Below are positions 28,548-37,761 of a DNA stretch of 64,000 bases, in pieces. The stretch is from Pycnococcus provasolii (lineage: Eukaryota; Chlorophyta; Pseudoscourfieldiophyceae; Pseudoscourfieldiales). Where the stretch lies: positions 62,001 to 126,000 of the forward strand of contig CP150588.1 in NCBI GenBank assembly GCA_049487715.1, given 5' to 3'. The notes under the pieces are model-generated. The model searched no databases. It was not told where the DNA came from and saw only the letters and a list, made by a program, of their open reading frames with translations. The stretch's first letter is position 1. Every line of letters starts with the position of its first letter. A program made the translations under genes and the position numbers.

Positions 28548-29465
28548 ATGATGATGACGATGACGATGACGGCGTTGACGGCGCGCGCAACGCAACACGC
28601 CGCTGTGCCGCCGGTCGCATCGGTGGCGGTGAGAACGTGCTCGTCTAAGTCCATCTACCGCGAGTCTGTGGAAAACAAACGATTACTTGCGTGGGAACTC
28701 GATGGACTCATGCGGTCAGGCGCGAACCACGACCTGCGCGTGTTTGGCGTGGGCGCTCTCGCCGCGTTGAAGTCGAAGCACGCCTTCTTGGGGTTCGCGC
28801 TGGACCACCTTCACTTTTACGAACGTCTCGAGCAGTGCCTTGAGGAGAAAAACCGTCAGCACGCGTGGGCACAGGCACTCGTCGGCAGGAATCAACACGA
28901 AACTTGGCTGTGGAGGTCGGCGCCACTCGCGGCTGACGTGCGTCGTCTGGAGGAGCAGATGCAACTTGCTTCGACGCCTCCGCCAAGTGATGCCGCACGG
29001 CGGTATGCCGACGCCATCGAACGCGATGCGCAACACAGCGACGGGTTCGCGCTCGTCGGACACTTCTACACTCGTTTTCTCGCCGACTTGTTTGGAGGGA
29101 CTATGCTCGGAGCGCCGACGCGACTTGCACTGCGCTGGCCGAGCGTACCTTCGTACTACCAGCTTGACTTCCCAAAGCCTAGACGCATATGCATTGAGGA
29201 TGCGTACGGCGCCATCAACGACGCGTTTCAGGCTGTGGACGAGGACGACGACATGAAGCGCGTGGCGCTGTCTGGCGCATCTGAGGCGTTTCGGCACAAC
29301 GCAAACGTGTACGCGTCCGTTCGAAGTACGTCGGAAGAATTGCAGGCACCCGCTTCCCCTCCCGAAGCCGCAGCAGGTGGTCCGTTCCCACGCGCGCCGC
29401 TCGTCGGCGCCGTGCAAGGCGTGCTGAATGTCGCCGTAGGTTACGTCGGCGATCGCTTGAGATGA
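28548..29465 (+). CDS. Heme-oxygenase-like protein
   Basis: 305 residues, started at the first ATG of an ATG run (28548; the frame opens with GTG just before). Poly-Met/Thr then Ala-rich residues may be an organelle presequence. The core has LKSKHAFLGFALDHLHFYER and, near residue 180, VGHFYTRFLADLFGGTMLG, which matches the distal-helix 'AHAYTRYLGDLSGGQ' block of heme oxygenases. No His is found where the proximal heme ligand is expected (around LLAWELDGLMRSG). It may therefore be a non-canonical or inactive HO-like protein, as in plant HO2, or the His may lie elsewhere. HO makes biliverdin for phytochrome or heme turnover. It ends 44 bp from the convergent LOR gene. Confidence 0.6.
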   Translation: MMMTMTMTALTARATQHAAVPPVASVAVRTCSSKSIYRESVENKRLLAWELDGLMRSGANHDLRVFGVGALAALKSKHAFLGFALDHLHFYERLEQCLEEKNRQHAWAQALVGRNQHETWLWRSAPLAADVRRLEEQMQLASTPPPSDAARRYADAIERDAQHSDGFALVGHFYTRFLADLFGGTMLGAPTRLALRWPSVPSYYQLDFPKPRRICIEDAYGAINDAFQAVDEDDDMKRVALSGASEAFRHNANVYASVRSTSEELQAPASPPEAAAGGPFPRAPLVGAVQGVLNVAVGYVGDRLR

Positions 29466-29509
29466 AAATCAAGTGTGCTGTACAGTAACAACAACAAAGG
29501 ACTTGATGA

Positions 29510-30229
29510 TCACATCAAGGCGGGTCCAGAGCCCCTCTCGCTCTCCTCCTGCTCCTGAATAATGACGAGCAGCGCGACAGCAAACGCGACGTCGACGCCT
29601 GGCATGATCATCAGGTTGAACATCTGACGGTCGATGACCAGGTCTTGAAAGTTGGTCCAGTCGTGGTTGGCGAGCCCGCAGACGGGCATCGTCGACGTGT
29701 CCACCCTTCCCCCTCCTTGGGATTCGTCGGAGCCGAGGATGAATTTCCACTCCACCTCGAAGAGTCCGCCCTGCACGAACATCGCGGGCTTGTGGTTGTC
29801 AAACGACGTCGGCGAGTCGCGCGTGAGACCCATCTCCGGCGGCCAGAGGTACACGAGGTACGTCGGCTTCATGGCCATTGCCCTTTTGACAATGGTCGCA
29901 ACGCGCGCGCCAGCTGGCGTGTACATGTGGTACGTGGCGCGCAGGCTGAGCAGTTTCGACTCAATCTGCAAGACCTCCTGTCCCGCGGCGTCGAGGAGCT
30001 TCTTGTTTCCCTTGAGAGAGAACACCTTGGCGTTAATCTTAAACCACGTCGTGCCCGTGTTTATGTCCTTGATGTCAATGTCGTCGCCCGACCACGAAAA
30101 CAGCTTCTCACGCACGTTGAGGTTCGCCGCGGCGGGCAGCTTGAACTGCGGCCCGAAGCTGACGGGCAATGGTTTATGAGCGGACGGCGACTCGAACGTG
30201 AGAGGTAATGATGACGCGCCGCATCCCAT
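29510..30229 (-). CDS. LURP-one-related (Tubby-like) protein with an N-terminal lipid anchor motif
   Basis: 239 residues from the ATG at 30229 beginning MGCGASSLPLTF, the same MGCGAS myristoylation/palmitoylation start as the ankyrin-TIR protein. The body is beta-rich: TGTTWFKINAKVFSLKGNKK, LLDAAGQEVLQIESKLLSL, YHMYTPAGARVATIVKRAM. This is the strand pattern of LURP-one-related proteins, which share the Tubby/scramblase fold. The C-terminus has WTNFQDLVIDRQMFNLMIMPG followed by AFAVALLVIIQEQEES, the usual LOR end (D...AL.V.I). Plant members act in defence, and a phosphoinositide-binding role is inferred from the fold. Confidence 0.75.
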   Translation of the reverse strand: MGCGASSLPLTFESPSAHKPLPVSFGPQFKLPAAANLNVREKLFSWSGDDIDIKDINTGTTWFKINAKVFSLKGNKKLLDAAGQEVLQIESKLLSLRATYHMYTPAGARVATIVKRAMAMKPTYLVYLWPPEMGLTRDSPTSFDNHKPAMFVQGGLFEVEWKFILGSDESQGGGRVDTSTMPVCGLANHDWTNFQDLVIDRQMFNLMIMPGVDVAFAVALLVIIQEQEESERGSGPALM

Positions 30230-30305
30230 GATGATGACCTGTAAGGTAGGAACGAACAACGTGTGTGTGCGCTTTAACGGTTCTATGGCCCTTCTGTTTT
30301 AACAA

Positions 30306-30317
30306 GGGTTAGGGTTT
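30306..30317. repeat. TTAGGG motif upstream of the 2OG oxygenase gene
   Basis: AAGGGTTAGGGTTTAAG about 125 bp before the start codon, in the promoter shared with the LOR gene. Confidence 0.6.
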
Positions 30318-30440
30318 AAGGCGCGCCCCGTTCTTTCCTCCTGTGCGGTGGGGCTGCTTCGAACGCTTCTCCCGAGAGATCGCAAACGCGCTCTCGCTTC
30401 CGAGGCACTTCCGAGGCCGATGTCGCCTCAGAGGAAGAAC

Positions 30441-31397
30441 ATGGCCGTTGCTCGCATCCAACTCCTCGCAGTTATCTCCATGGGGTGGCTCGTATACACG
30501 CCTTGCACACTTGCCGGCAGGGCGACGTCGATGGTGCCTGACACGGGAACGCCGCTTGCAGACGCGCTGTTAGACTCCTACAAGCCAGGGGACGACCGCT
30601 TCTCGCTCCTGGGGAACGCGACGAAAGACGACGTGTTCGCTGAACCGTACCCGCACATATTCAAAACCAACGCGCTGCCGCAAGAACTGTACGACGCACT
30701 CGCCGAAGCCTTCCCGCCCATGTCCAAGGCGTTCAAGCGAGGATACCCGAAGAACAACGTGCGCGTCGACATGCCCGCATTCAAGACGCTCAAAAACTAT
30801 GACCCGAACACGGTGTCACACTTTCCTGTGCACGCACTATGGCAGCGCTTCGTCGACTACCACATCTCGTCGGCGTTCTACCAGAAGTTGTCAGAACTCG
30901 CAGGAGAGCACATCAGAAAGAGCTACGGAAACGCTGTCGTGTACGGCAACGAGAGGTTCAAGGGCGTCTCGTCGAGGACCCTGAAACGCGGAGACAGGAA
31001 AAGCTCCGTCGACTTGGACTGCCAGATATCGTACAACACGCCAACACTCACAAAGTCGAGCGTGCGTGGCCCACACATCGACGACTCCGCAAAGATCTAC
31101 GGCTCGCTCTTTTACATGCGACACCCAAACGACACGTCCAAAGGCGGAGATTTTCAGGTGTACAACTGCAACGGCGCGTGCAAGCCACTTCCGCCAAGCA
31201 AAATCAAAAGCTCCGCCGGACACAAGGTGCACACGCAGTTCGGCTCAGGCACCGTCAGCGTCGCGAAGACGGTGCCGTACCAGGCGAACACGCTCGTGCT
31301 GTTCATTAACAGCAAGCGAGCCGTGCACGGCGTCACACCAAGAACGCCAAGCAGGCTGCCACGCATTTTCGTCAACCTCATCGGAAACAGACTGTAA
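30441..31397 (+). CDS. Secretory-pathway 2-oxoglutarate/Fe(II) oxygenase
   Basis: 318 residues from ATGG at 30441, which gives a signal peptide or anchor (ARIQLLAVISMGWLVYTPC). Earlier in-frame starts exist at 30348 and 30420. The C-terminal half has the jelly-roll metal site: VRGPHIDDSAKIYGSLFYM (HxD), GGDFQVY, then NTLVLFINSKRAVHGVTPRT with the distal His and an Arg or Lys suited to 2-oxoglutarate. The N-terminal half (EPYPHIFKTNALPQELYDAL) resembles prolyl-hydroxylase-type substrate domains. It probably hydroxylates a secreted protein or glycan; the substrate is not predictable. It ends about 100 bp from the convergent kinase gene. Confidence 0.75.
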   Translation: MAVARIQLLAVISMGWLVYTPCTLAGRATSMVPDTGTPLADALLDSYKPGDDRFSLLGNATKDDVFAEPYPHIFKTNALPQELYDALAEAFPPMSKAFKRGYPKNNVRVDMPAFKTLKNYDPNTVSHFPVHALWQRFVDYHISSAFYQKLSELAGEHIRKSYGNAVVYGNERFKGVSSRTLKRGDRKSSVDLDCQISYNTPTLTKSSVRGPHIDDSAKIYGSLFYMRHPNDTSKGGDFQVYNCNGACKPLPPSKIKSSAGHKVHTQFGSGTVSVAKTVPYQANTLVLFINSKRAVHGVTPRTPSRLPRIFVNLIGNRL

Positions 31398-31500
31398 CAA
31401 CGACCTCAGAAAGAAAAAAACAAACCGCAGCAAGAGCCATTTTCGCTTACTCAGAACTCAACCTCCTCCCTTCCCCCCCGCCGCCGCCTTCGCAGCCAGG

Positions 31501-32842
31501 CTAGTGCGCCAGGTACTGAGCGAGCACCTTGGCCAAATTCGAAGGGCCCGTCTTGTTTCCGTGATGCGACGACTTAACTGACTGGCTGCTCCTGACGGAG
31601 TGGTTGTTCGATACCGCCGTGCGCCGTCGCAGAATCTCCTTCGCAAGAGCGCGCGAGTTTGCTTGCTGCACTTGATGCGCCGCGGCAACATTCAAGTCCG
31701 CGTGCGTCTTGGCACGCTCAAGGCGCGCCTTGCTTGCAAATCGCACGTGCTGCTGGTTGGTTTGACCAGACGGAATGATCGACGCGGCAACATTCGTCGC
31801 ATCCAGCTCGCCCGGGGCTATCGCCGGCGGGGGAAGCGGCGCGGGCACGTACAGCAGCGTGGGGCGCGGAGCAGACTTCTTTAACGCATTCTCCGAGCTC
31901 GTCCGCTCGTCCGCCGAACGTGGATCCACGCGCGGCCTGTTGGCAGTAATCCAAGGATGGCGCAGAAGCTCTGAGGCTGGCTGACGAGCTGCGGCGCACG
32001 GATGCATGCACGCCTCCACGAAGCTCCTCGCCTGGTCAGAGAAGCAAGAGGGCAGCGGATCGCGCTGGTTTTTGGAGATTCTTGCGCTCGTCTGCTCGCG
32101 ATTCTTCGCCTCGAATGGCGCGTGCCCCGTCAGAATCTCGTGAGCGAGCACGCCCACGCCCCATATGTCCGCGTTCCACGAGTACGCCACCCTCTCAGCC
32201 TCCGCGACCTGCGTGTGCTTGTCGAGCAGGCTCTTGTCGGGGCACGCGAGAACCTCAGGCGACATGTAGTCGAGCGTGCCGAGCCGTGTCACCGGCCGCT
32301 CGCTTTTTGCGTCGATGCTCAGACCGAAGTCCGCAACCTTCAGCACGCCCTTCTCCGTGAGCAGCAGGTTCTCGGGCTTGAGGTCGCGGTGGATGAACCC
32401 TTTCGCGTGCATGTACTGGAAGAAGTCCAACACGGGCAGAATCACCTGCGCCACCGCGTCGCGCTCCGCGTACCGTCCGTGGCGGTGCAGCTTCTTGTAC
32501 ACGTCACCGCCCGCGGCGTACTCCATCGCAAGCACGACGTTCTGCCCGTCGGCGAACGCGGCGTACAGCGGCACGGCATTCGGGTGCTTAAGGCATCCTT
32601 GCAGCGCCACCTCGCGCTGCACCTGCTCGACGTTGATTGCGCTCAGCTCGTACCAGTGGTACACCTTAAGTGCGACGTTCACGCCCGTCGCCCGGCAGCA
32701 CGCGCTGTACACGCAGCTGTGCCGCCCACCGCCACAGCTGCGAAAGATTTGGAAGCCTGGCAGAGCCCACTTCGTCTTGTGGCGCATGGACGTGGGACAC
32801 AGAGGCGCGATGATAGGGCCGTCGATGTGCAGAGACTACACG

Positions 32843-32913
<71 letters not shown>

Positions 32914-33157
32914 GTGTGTGTCAGCGTAGTTGCGAAAGAACAAACAAAACGAGAAAAAAGAAACTCACCTGGAGTGTGGCTGTGCGCTGTGGCATGTCGT
33001 TGTGGCTGATCGAGCTCGTGAGCTGCGAAACTGCCGCGCACTCTTCGTCCACCATCGCCATCTCTTCGCTATCATATTCCTGTGCGCGTTTTTTCGCACG
33101 TGCTGCGAACCGCGCCTGACTCTTGATCATCGCCCTCAGCTTCTCAGGCCAGCCCAT
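31501..33157 (-). CDS. Aurora/CAMK-like Ser/Thr protein kinase, two exons
   Basis: Exon 1 (33157-32969, MGWPEKLRAMIKSQARFAAR) and exon 2 (32835-31501) join in phase 0. The intron starts GTGAGT, ends TGTAG, and contains a GTT/AAC microsatellite of about 70 nt. The kinase domain has an unusual Gly loop (SCGGGRHSCVY), Lys in NVALKVYHW, HRD in FIHRDLKPENLLL, DFG in VADFGLSID, MSPEVL in place of APE, and WNADIWGVGVLAHEILTGHA. The tail (about 150 residues) is basic and Ser-rich. Layout fits aurora-like or CAMK-type kinases of algae. The exon join is inferred from splice sites; a start at 32787 inside exon 2 would also give a complete kinase domain. Confidence 0.8.
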
Positions 33158-33909
33158 ATGTTCTTGCAACCTTCCTTTTTTTGTTTTTTGAGTGTGGAGT
33201 AGAGCAGCGCTGTCGTCCGTCCGCCACTATCACCGTCAAATGTCCTTTGAAGTTGAAGAATGATTGGCAGTGTGTGCGAGATTTGAGGTTCGTACAAGGA
33301 AGCCGCGGCGCATGAAACCGTACAACAAGAGCGCAAGCAACTGCTTGGGAGAAAGCACCATGAGCTTCTTGAGAGTGCCACTGGAGGGTGTGCCGGTAAC
33401 GCTACGAAAGGACGTCACCAAGAGACAGTCACCAAGAACCCAAGAGCCAAGAAGTTAGAGTTCAGTTCAGTCCACGGCGAGAGCGAAGCGTGGCAAAGAG
33501 TGGCAAAGAGTGGCAAAGAGGCGGAGTGAATGAGTGGTGCAAGGAGTGAGAGTTGCGGCTAACACGTGTGTTCGAGCCTGACACATCGCTGAGACAGAGC
33601 CAGGCAGACTGCACGTGCACGTGCACACACGTGCGAGAGAGAGAGAGGCCATGGCGCGGTGCCGGTTGGGCGCGAACCGGCATTCGTTTGCCCCGGACGA
33701 AGACGACGTCTCGGAGGGGAGGGGAACGACGGACGGTTAGGGTTTAGGTTCGGGTTACGGCACAGGGTCACAGATGTCACGCCCTCGAGTCCACTCTGAG
33801 CCCTTTCTAGGTGGTTCTTAGGCATGGGATACAACGCACTTAGGTGAATGTTATTTTGGTACCTTAGATGGTTTTACATGATGAAGTTGCATCACAAGAT
33901 ATTACAGAG
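33158..33909. other. Intergenic with one doubtful small ORF
   Basis: A minus frame from ATG 33361 to 33236 (LSPKQLLALLLYGFMRRGFL) has one hydrophobic stretch, but no family or conserved context was recognised. Bases 33488-33515 repeat GTGGCAAAGA. A single GGTTAGGG lies at about 33737. Otherwise nothing was recognised. Confidence 0.3.
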
Positions 33910-34950
33910 TTACTCAGCCACGACGACAAAGTGGCCGGACACGCACACCTCTCTCACATGCTCGCGAACGCACGTGCCCCGCAGCCAGCGTGCGAGTACG
34001 TTGGGAGCACCGAGCACGCACACTGCACGTGCGCCAGACGTCAACTGCGTCTGCACTGCACCGTCAACTTCGCCGTTGATGACGCTCGCTGCGCAGTCGT
34101 CGTCGCCGCCGCCGTCGTCGTCAGGAATAAGCACGAGGGATGCACACTCGTGCTCGTTAGACAAACGGCTGCGTGGACGGTGTCCTGTTGCCTTTGTCAC
34201 CAGCTTTGTCCAGGCGTCTTGAACAACCGCTCCACGCACACCCGCGATGCAGACGCGAGTCGGGTGTGCAGCCCACGTTCCTTTGGCGTCACATGTTGTG
34301 CTGACATCCGCGTGGTATCCAAGCACCGCGACACCTCCTGGCGGTCCTTCCCGTCCCAGTCGCACGTGGCGTACGCCGTAGTAGTACCCCTTCAGTTCGC
34401 CGAGGTGCCTTTTGCTTGGAACGACGGGCGGCATGTGCGCGAGGTGTCGTCGCAGCGCGTCTTCGTCGTCGCCGCTGTCCCTGTTCGAAGCCTCGTCGTG
34501 TTCGTCGCCATGCATGGCGATGCTTCTTAGGTCCTTGACTGCAGGCGTCGCGTTCGCTCTCTCAGCACATCTCACTGCCGCCCACCTCAACGTGCTGAGA
34601 AGCGCCGAGCGCGCACTTTCTTTGTGCTGTAATGATACTTTATGCGTTGGAGTCGGAGTCGGAGACGCCGTCTCTTCTTGCGCAAGTGCATTTTTGATCA
34701 ACTTCTTGAGCCTCCGCGTCCACAGCGCAGCGATGTATACGAATGTTGCATCTTTCTGCGCGTCGAACGCGAGCGAGCCGCGCACGAGTGCGAGTTTGAG
34801 AACCGACGCGCACATTTGCTTCGCGGATGTGAGTGCGAGGGTGAGCGGCTGTGCGTCTTCATCGTAGTCGTTGTTCGCTCTGAACCACCTGATTGCTGCG
34901 GTGGCGTGCGCGTGCGCGGGCTGCAGCGACGGCGCGAGCACCACCTCCAT
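33910..34950 (-). CDS. Unrecognised protein, 346 residues
   Basis: Starts at the ATG at 34950 (MEVVLAPSLQPAHAH) and stays open with coding-like composition. The N-terminal 150 residues look helical (AAIRWFRANNDYDED, YIAALWTRRLKKLIKNALAQ). The C-terminal half looks beta-rich (LKGYYYGVRHVRLGREGPPG, GVAVLGYHADVS, TRVCIAGVRGAVVQDAWTK) with an acidic loop. I cannot name a family. It is divergent from the kinase at 35.4 kb, with a TTAGGG cluster 60 bp upstream of its start. Downstream there is a gap of about 750 bp. Confidence 0.55.
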   Translation of the reverse strand: MEVVLAPSLQPAHAHATAAIRWFRANNDYDEDAQPLTLALTSAKQMCASVLKLALVRGSLAFDAQKDATFVYIAALWTRRLKKLIKNALAQEETASPTPTPTHKVSLQHKESARSALLSTLRWAAVRCAERANATPAVKDLRSIAMHGDEHDEASNRDSGDDEDALRRHLAHMPPVVPSKRHLGELKGYYYGVRHVRLGREGPPGGVAVLGYHADVSTTCDAKGTWAAHPTRVCIAGVRGAVVQDAWTKLVTKATGHRPRSRLSNEHECASLVLIPDDDGGGDDDCAASVINGEVDGAVQTQLTSGARAVCVLGAPNVLARWLRGTCVREHVREVCVSGHFVVVAE

Positions 34951-35010
34951 GGTTTATGGCGAGAGGAGAGGAGAGGAGAGGAGGGGAGGGAGGGGAGGGG
35001 AGAGGAGGGA

Positions 35011-35036
35011 CCCTAGCCCTAACCCTAACCCTAACC
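35011..35036. repeat. TTAGGG-type repeats in a divergent promoter
   Basis: CCCTAGCCCTAACCCTAACC and one further unit, 60 bp upstream of the minus gene at 34950 and about 345 bp upstream of the kinase. A GGGGAGAGGA-rich run lies beside it (34962-35008). Confidence 0.75.
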
Positions 35037-35380
35037 TGAGATATTCGATAACGCTGACTCGGCCTCGTGAGATCCCCCCAGGCCCCCCCCTTTCCCTCTC
35101 CTCTCATTCTCAGGTGGCAGCGGGCCCTACCCTCCGCCCATGCCCGCCGCTGCTGCTCCGGCTCCGGCTGCGTCGCTGTGCCCTCGCGCGTCTTCTCGTC
35201 CTCGGCCTCGTCGTGTATCTCGCGCACAACTACAAACTCGTCAACACAGGGGGGGGTTGTACTACGGGTGGTAATGGTGGCATAGGGTTAGGGGCGGGTG
35301 CTTGTAGGTTGCAAAAGGCTTGCAGTTTGTCTTTGCGTGTAGTGTCTCGCTGGCACGGTGCAGATTCGTCGTCGTGCACC

Positions 35381-36442
35381 ATGTGTACAGCGGCTACCTC
35401 ATCCTCATCCTCAGAACACACACCCACATCCTCTTCCCCGTCGACAACCTCGAAGCAGCAGCAGCAGCAGTCTGGTGACAACAACAGAAAGAACGGGGAC
35501 GACCCGAACGTCACGTGGTTCGGGTACCGCCGCGACTTGGACGAAATGTTCGACATGGAGGCCACAGGCGCGAGGTTTCGAAACGGAAAGGATACACTCC
35601 TAGGAAAGGGAGGATACGGGCGCGTGTACAAGGCACACTTGCGATCCGACCCAACAAAGGAGTACGCCATCAAATGTATACCCAAAACGAAGTCGTCGCT
35701 CGGATACGGGGCAACGCTCAAGTACCAGAAAATGCTCAAAAGGGAAGTGGAACTGCACCAGAGAATGTCTAGCGCATTCCACGTCGTCACTCTGTTCGAC
35801 GTCTTCGAGGACAGCACGCACATCTACCTCCAACTCGAACTATGCAACGGCGGATCGCTCCTCGAGCACTGGAGGGACATGGACATGGAAACTGCCGATG
35901 GGTGGTCCGAAGACGACGCGCGCGACATCAGCAGAGAGATCCTGCAAGTCGTTGCGCAGCTGCACGACAGAAACGTCTGCTTCCGCGACATCAAGCCAGA
36001 CAACTTTTTGTACACCACAAAGGGACCGGACGGAATCCTCAAGCTCAGCGACTTTGGACTCGCCATCGACATGAAGCCTGGCGACCCGCCTTACACCGAC
36101 AAGTGCGGCACGCCAGCTTTCGTTGCGCCGGAGGTGCTGCATCGCTCCGCGGGGAAGCAGGCGGACGTGTGGAGTGCGGGCGTACTCATCTACCGCCTCC
36201 TCTCTGGCAAGCTGCCCTTCTCCACCGCAGACGGGCACGCGAAGCTGTTCTCGTCCATTCAAGGTGACAAGCCCGACTTTGCCAGCCCGGAATGGCAAGA
36301 GGTGTCTGAGCAAGGCCGGCAACTTGCGCAAAGTCTTCTTCAGAAAAATCCGTCGGCAAGACCCACCGCGCAGGAAGCATTGCAGAGCGAATGGATGGCG
36401 ATGAGCCGGTGGCCTCAGCGCAAGCCTATTGCCGATGAATAA
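35381..36442 (+). CDS. CDPK-related protein kinase without EF-hands
   Basis: 353 residues from the ATG at 35381. The same frame is open upstream and includes a hydrophobic segment (LARLLVLGLVVYLAHNYKLV near 35200), so a longer, membrane-anchored form starting at 34949 is possible. The domain begins VTWFGYRRDLDEMF, then DTLLGKGGYGRVYKAHLR (Gly loop) and YAIKCI (Lys). The catalytic loop is VCFRDIKPDNFLY, with Phe in place of the HRD His. SDFGLAID, VAPEVLHRS and ADVWSAGVLIYRLLSGKLPF follow. It stops soon after the C-lobe (WMAMSRW...), without calcium-binding units. It shares a WFG....D.DE preamble with the CDPK at 23.9-26.1 kb, so the two are likely paralogues. Confidence 0.85.
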   Translation: MCTAATSSSSSEHTPTSSSPSTTSKQQQQQSGDNNRKNGDDPNVTWFGYRRDLDEMFDMEATGARFRNGKDTLLGKGGYGRVYKAHLRSDPTKEYAIKCIPKTKSSLGYGATLKYQKMLKREVELHQRMSSAFHVVTLFDVFEDSTHIYLQLELCNGGSLLEHWRDMDMETADGWSEDDARDISREILQVVAQLHDRNVCFRDIKPDNFLYTTKGPDGILKLSDFGLAIDMKPGDPPYTDKCGTPAFVAPEVLHRSAGKQADVWSAGVLIYRLLSGKLPFSTADGHAKLFSSIQGDKPDFASPEWQEVSEQGRQLAQSLLQKNPSARPTAQEALQSEWMAMSRWPQRKPIADE

Positions 36443-36533
36443 ATAGTCTAAGTAGTAGTAACTAAAACTATAGCAGCCGTTATAGACGACGTAGTGGTAA
36501 CTCGCCGCTCCGTCGTCCGACGAACCTACTCCA

Positions 36534-36557
36534 AGGGTTAGGGTTAGGGTTAGGGTA
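36534..36557. repeat. TTAGGG repeats between the kinase and the tRNA gene
   Basis: Four units in a row, just beyond the tRNA terminator. Confidence 0.75.
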
Positions 36558-36566
36558 TCTTAGTGC

Positions 36567-36577
36567 AAAAAAAAAAA
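36567..36577 (-). terminator. RNA polymerase III terminator of the permuted tRNA
   Basis: An 11-nt A run on the plus strand is an oligo-T tract on the tRNA strand, 16 nt past the 5' half. Confidence 0.75.
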
Positions 36578-36593
36578 TTGGATAGCTTCACAA

Positions 36594-36704
36594 TGGAAGG
36601 CGTCCACTCTACCATTGAGCTATAGAACCTCTCTATTCTGAGGGTCTGAATTTTGATACAGTACAGTACTGATTCCACTGGGAATCGAACCCAGGTCAAA
36701 CGCT
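36594..36704 (-). tRNA. Circularly permuted tRNA-Gly(UCC)
   Basis: On the minus strand the tRNA's 3' half comes first (36704-36670): anticodon-stem GCGTT, variable TGAC, T-arm CTGGG-TTCGATT-CCCAG, acceptor TGGAATC, discriminator A. After 40 nt the 5' half follows (36629-36594): acceptor GGTTCTA, TA, D-arm GCTC-AATGGTA-GAGT, G, anticodon-stem GACGC, loop CTTCCA. The halves pair: acceptor 7 of 7 with two G-U, anticodon stem 5 of 5 with one G-U, and the rejoined loop CTTCCAA has anticodon TCC. The leader CGCAA (36708-36704) can pair with the trailer TTGTG (36593-36589), as expected for a splice-site helix at the anticodon loop. Length is 71 nt before CCA. The sequence around the anticodon closely resembles plant tRNA-Gly(UCC). 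Confidence 0.88.
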
Positions 36705-36863
36705 TGCGATCGATGGTATAACTACGGCGAGTTACGATGATGGGTTGAACGTGGAGGACGTAGTTAATAAACAAAGACCCGGTTTTTTTCTCCGCACGCA
36801 GCCACGCACGCGTCAAGCCATCGTCAGTCAGGCGAAAGACGCCAAAACACGTTTGCGTCATCC

Positions 36864-37761
36864 ATGAGTGAGCCCCTGTCAGCTGTGGACTGCGGTGTTA
36901 GTCCTTGGGGAGCGCCTGGTGAACTCCTCGCCGTCCGTGCACCTTATTGCCGCCGGCGTCGATCGACGCAACAACAAGTTTAGACTGCAAAAGAATTCCT
37001 CAAGGCGGAACACGACGGAGGGGCGGACAATGTCTTGCAAATCACCACAGCAGAACCTGAAGAGCACCGTGCGCGTTTTGAACGCCGCAAGCAAGAATGG
37101 CGACGTATTACGGACTGGACGAGCGTGCAGTATGCCGACATCCCCTTCGAGCTCATGACGACGAACGACGTGTGCTTTGGTATCGTCAAGCCTGCTACAG
37201 AACAAGTCAAAATACCGTACGCAGAGATGCTCAGCAACACAAAAGCCGATGAAGCGCAAGACGCGACTGTGTTCGTATCGCACGCGTGGAAGTACACATT
37301 CGTGGATGTCGTTGACGCTCTCAACAGCCTCTCCGAGAATGCATACACGTGTGGTTCGACGTGTTCACAGTCAACCAGCGCGCGAGGTTGCAAGTGCCGC
37401 CCGACTGGTGGTTCACGACGTTCAAGGAGGCGGTCGCGAGTATCGGACACACCGTGCTGATTTTGATGCCTTGGGACGATCCCATATCGCTGACGCGCGC
37501 ATGGTGCATCTTGGGTGATTCTAAGTACGATTGATGACGGCAAGGCGAAACTCGAGATTTGCTTACCGGTGGTGGAGCAGAGGGCGTTCGTCGACTTCTT
37601 GGTGGAGAAGGGAGTAGACAAGGTGATTGTGAAGATGATCGGCATGGTCGTGCAGCGTACCAAGGCGTGGAAGAAAGAGGATCGTGACGCCATTCTCAAT
37701 GCGGTGAAAGTGTATCCAGGTGGTGCGTCGCAGGTCAACAAGCGCATCAAAGATCATATGC
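36864..37761 (+). pseudogene. TIR-like protein gene, broken
   Basis: The ATG at 36864 opens MSEPLSAVDCGVSPW but meets TAG at about 36978. The same frame then continues TAKEFLKAEHDGGADN, ITDWTSVQYADIPFELM and DATVFVSHAWKYTFVDVVD. A +1 shift near 37345 leads to VWFDVFTVNQRARLQVPPDW and GHTVLILMPWDDPISLTRAW. Another shift near 37515 leads to STIDDGKAKLEICLPVVEQ. These blocks (VSHAW, FTVNQ, PWDDP..LTRAWC) belong to a TIR-like family frequent in algae and other protists. The frame's last residues after 37762 come from an inverted SulP fragment, so the true 3' end is lost. Introns cannot explain the shifts, because no GT..AG of usable size fits. It is a decayed relative of the TIR genes. Confidence 0.75.

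Noticed and set aside
32843-32918. Poly-Gln or poly-Val/Cys ORFs across the GTT repeat
   Set aside because: The microsatellite lies in the kinase intron between well-supported exons.
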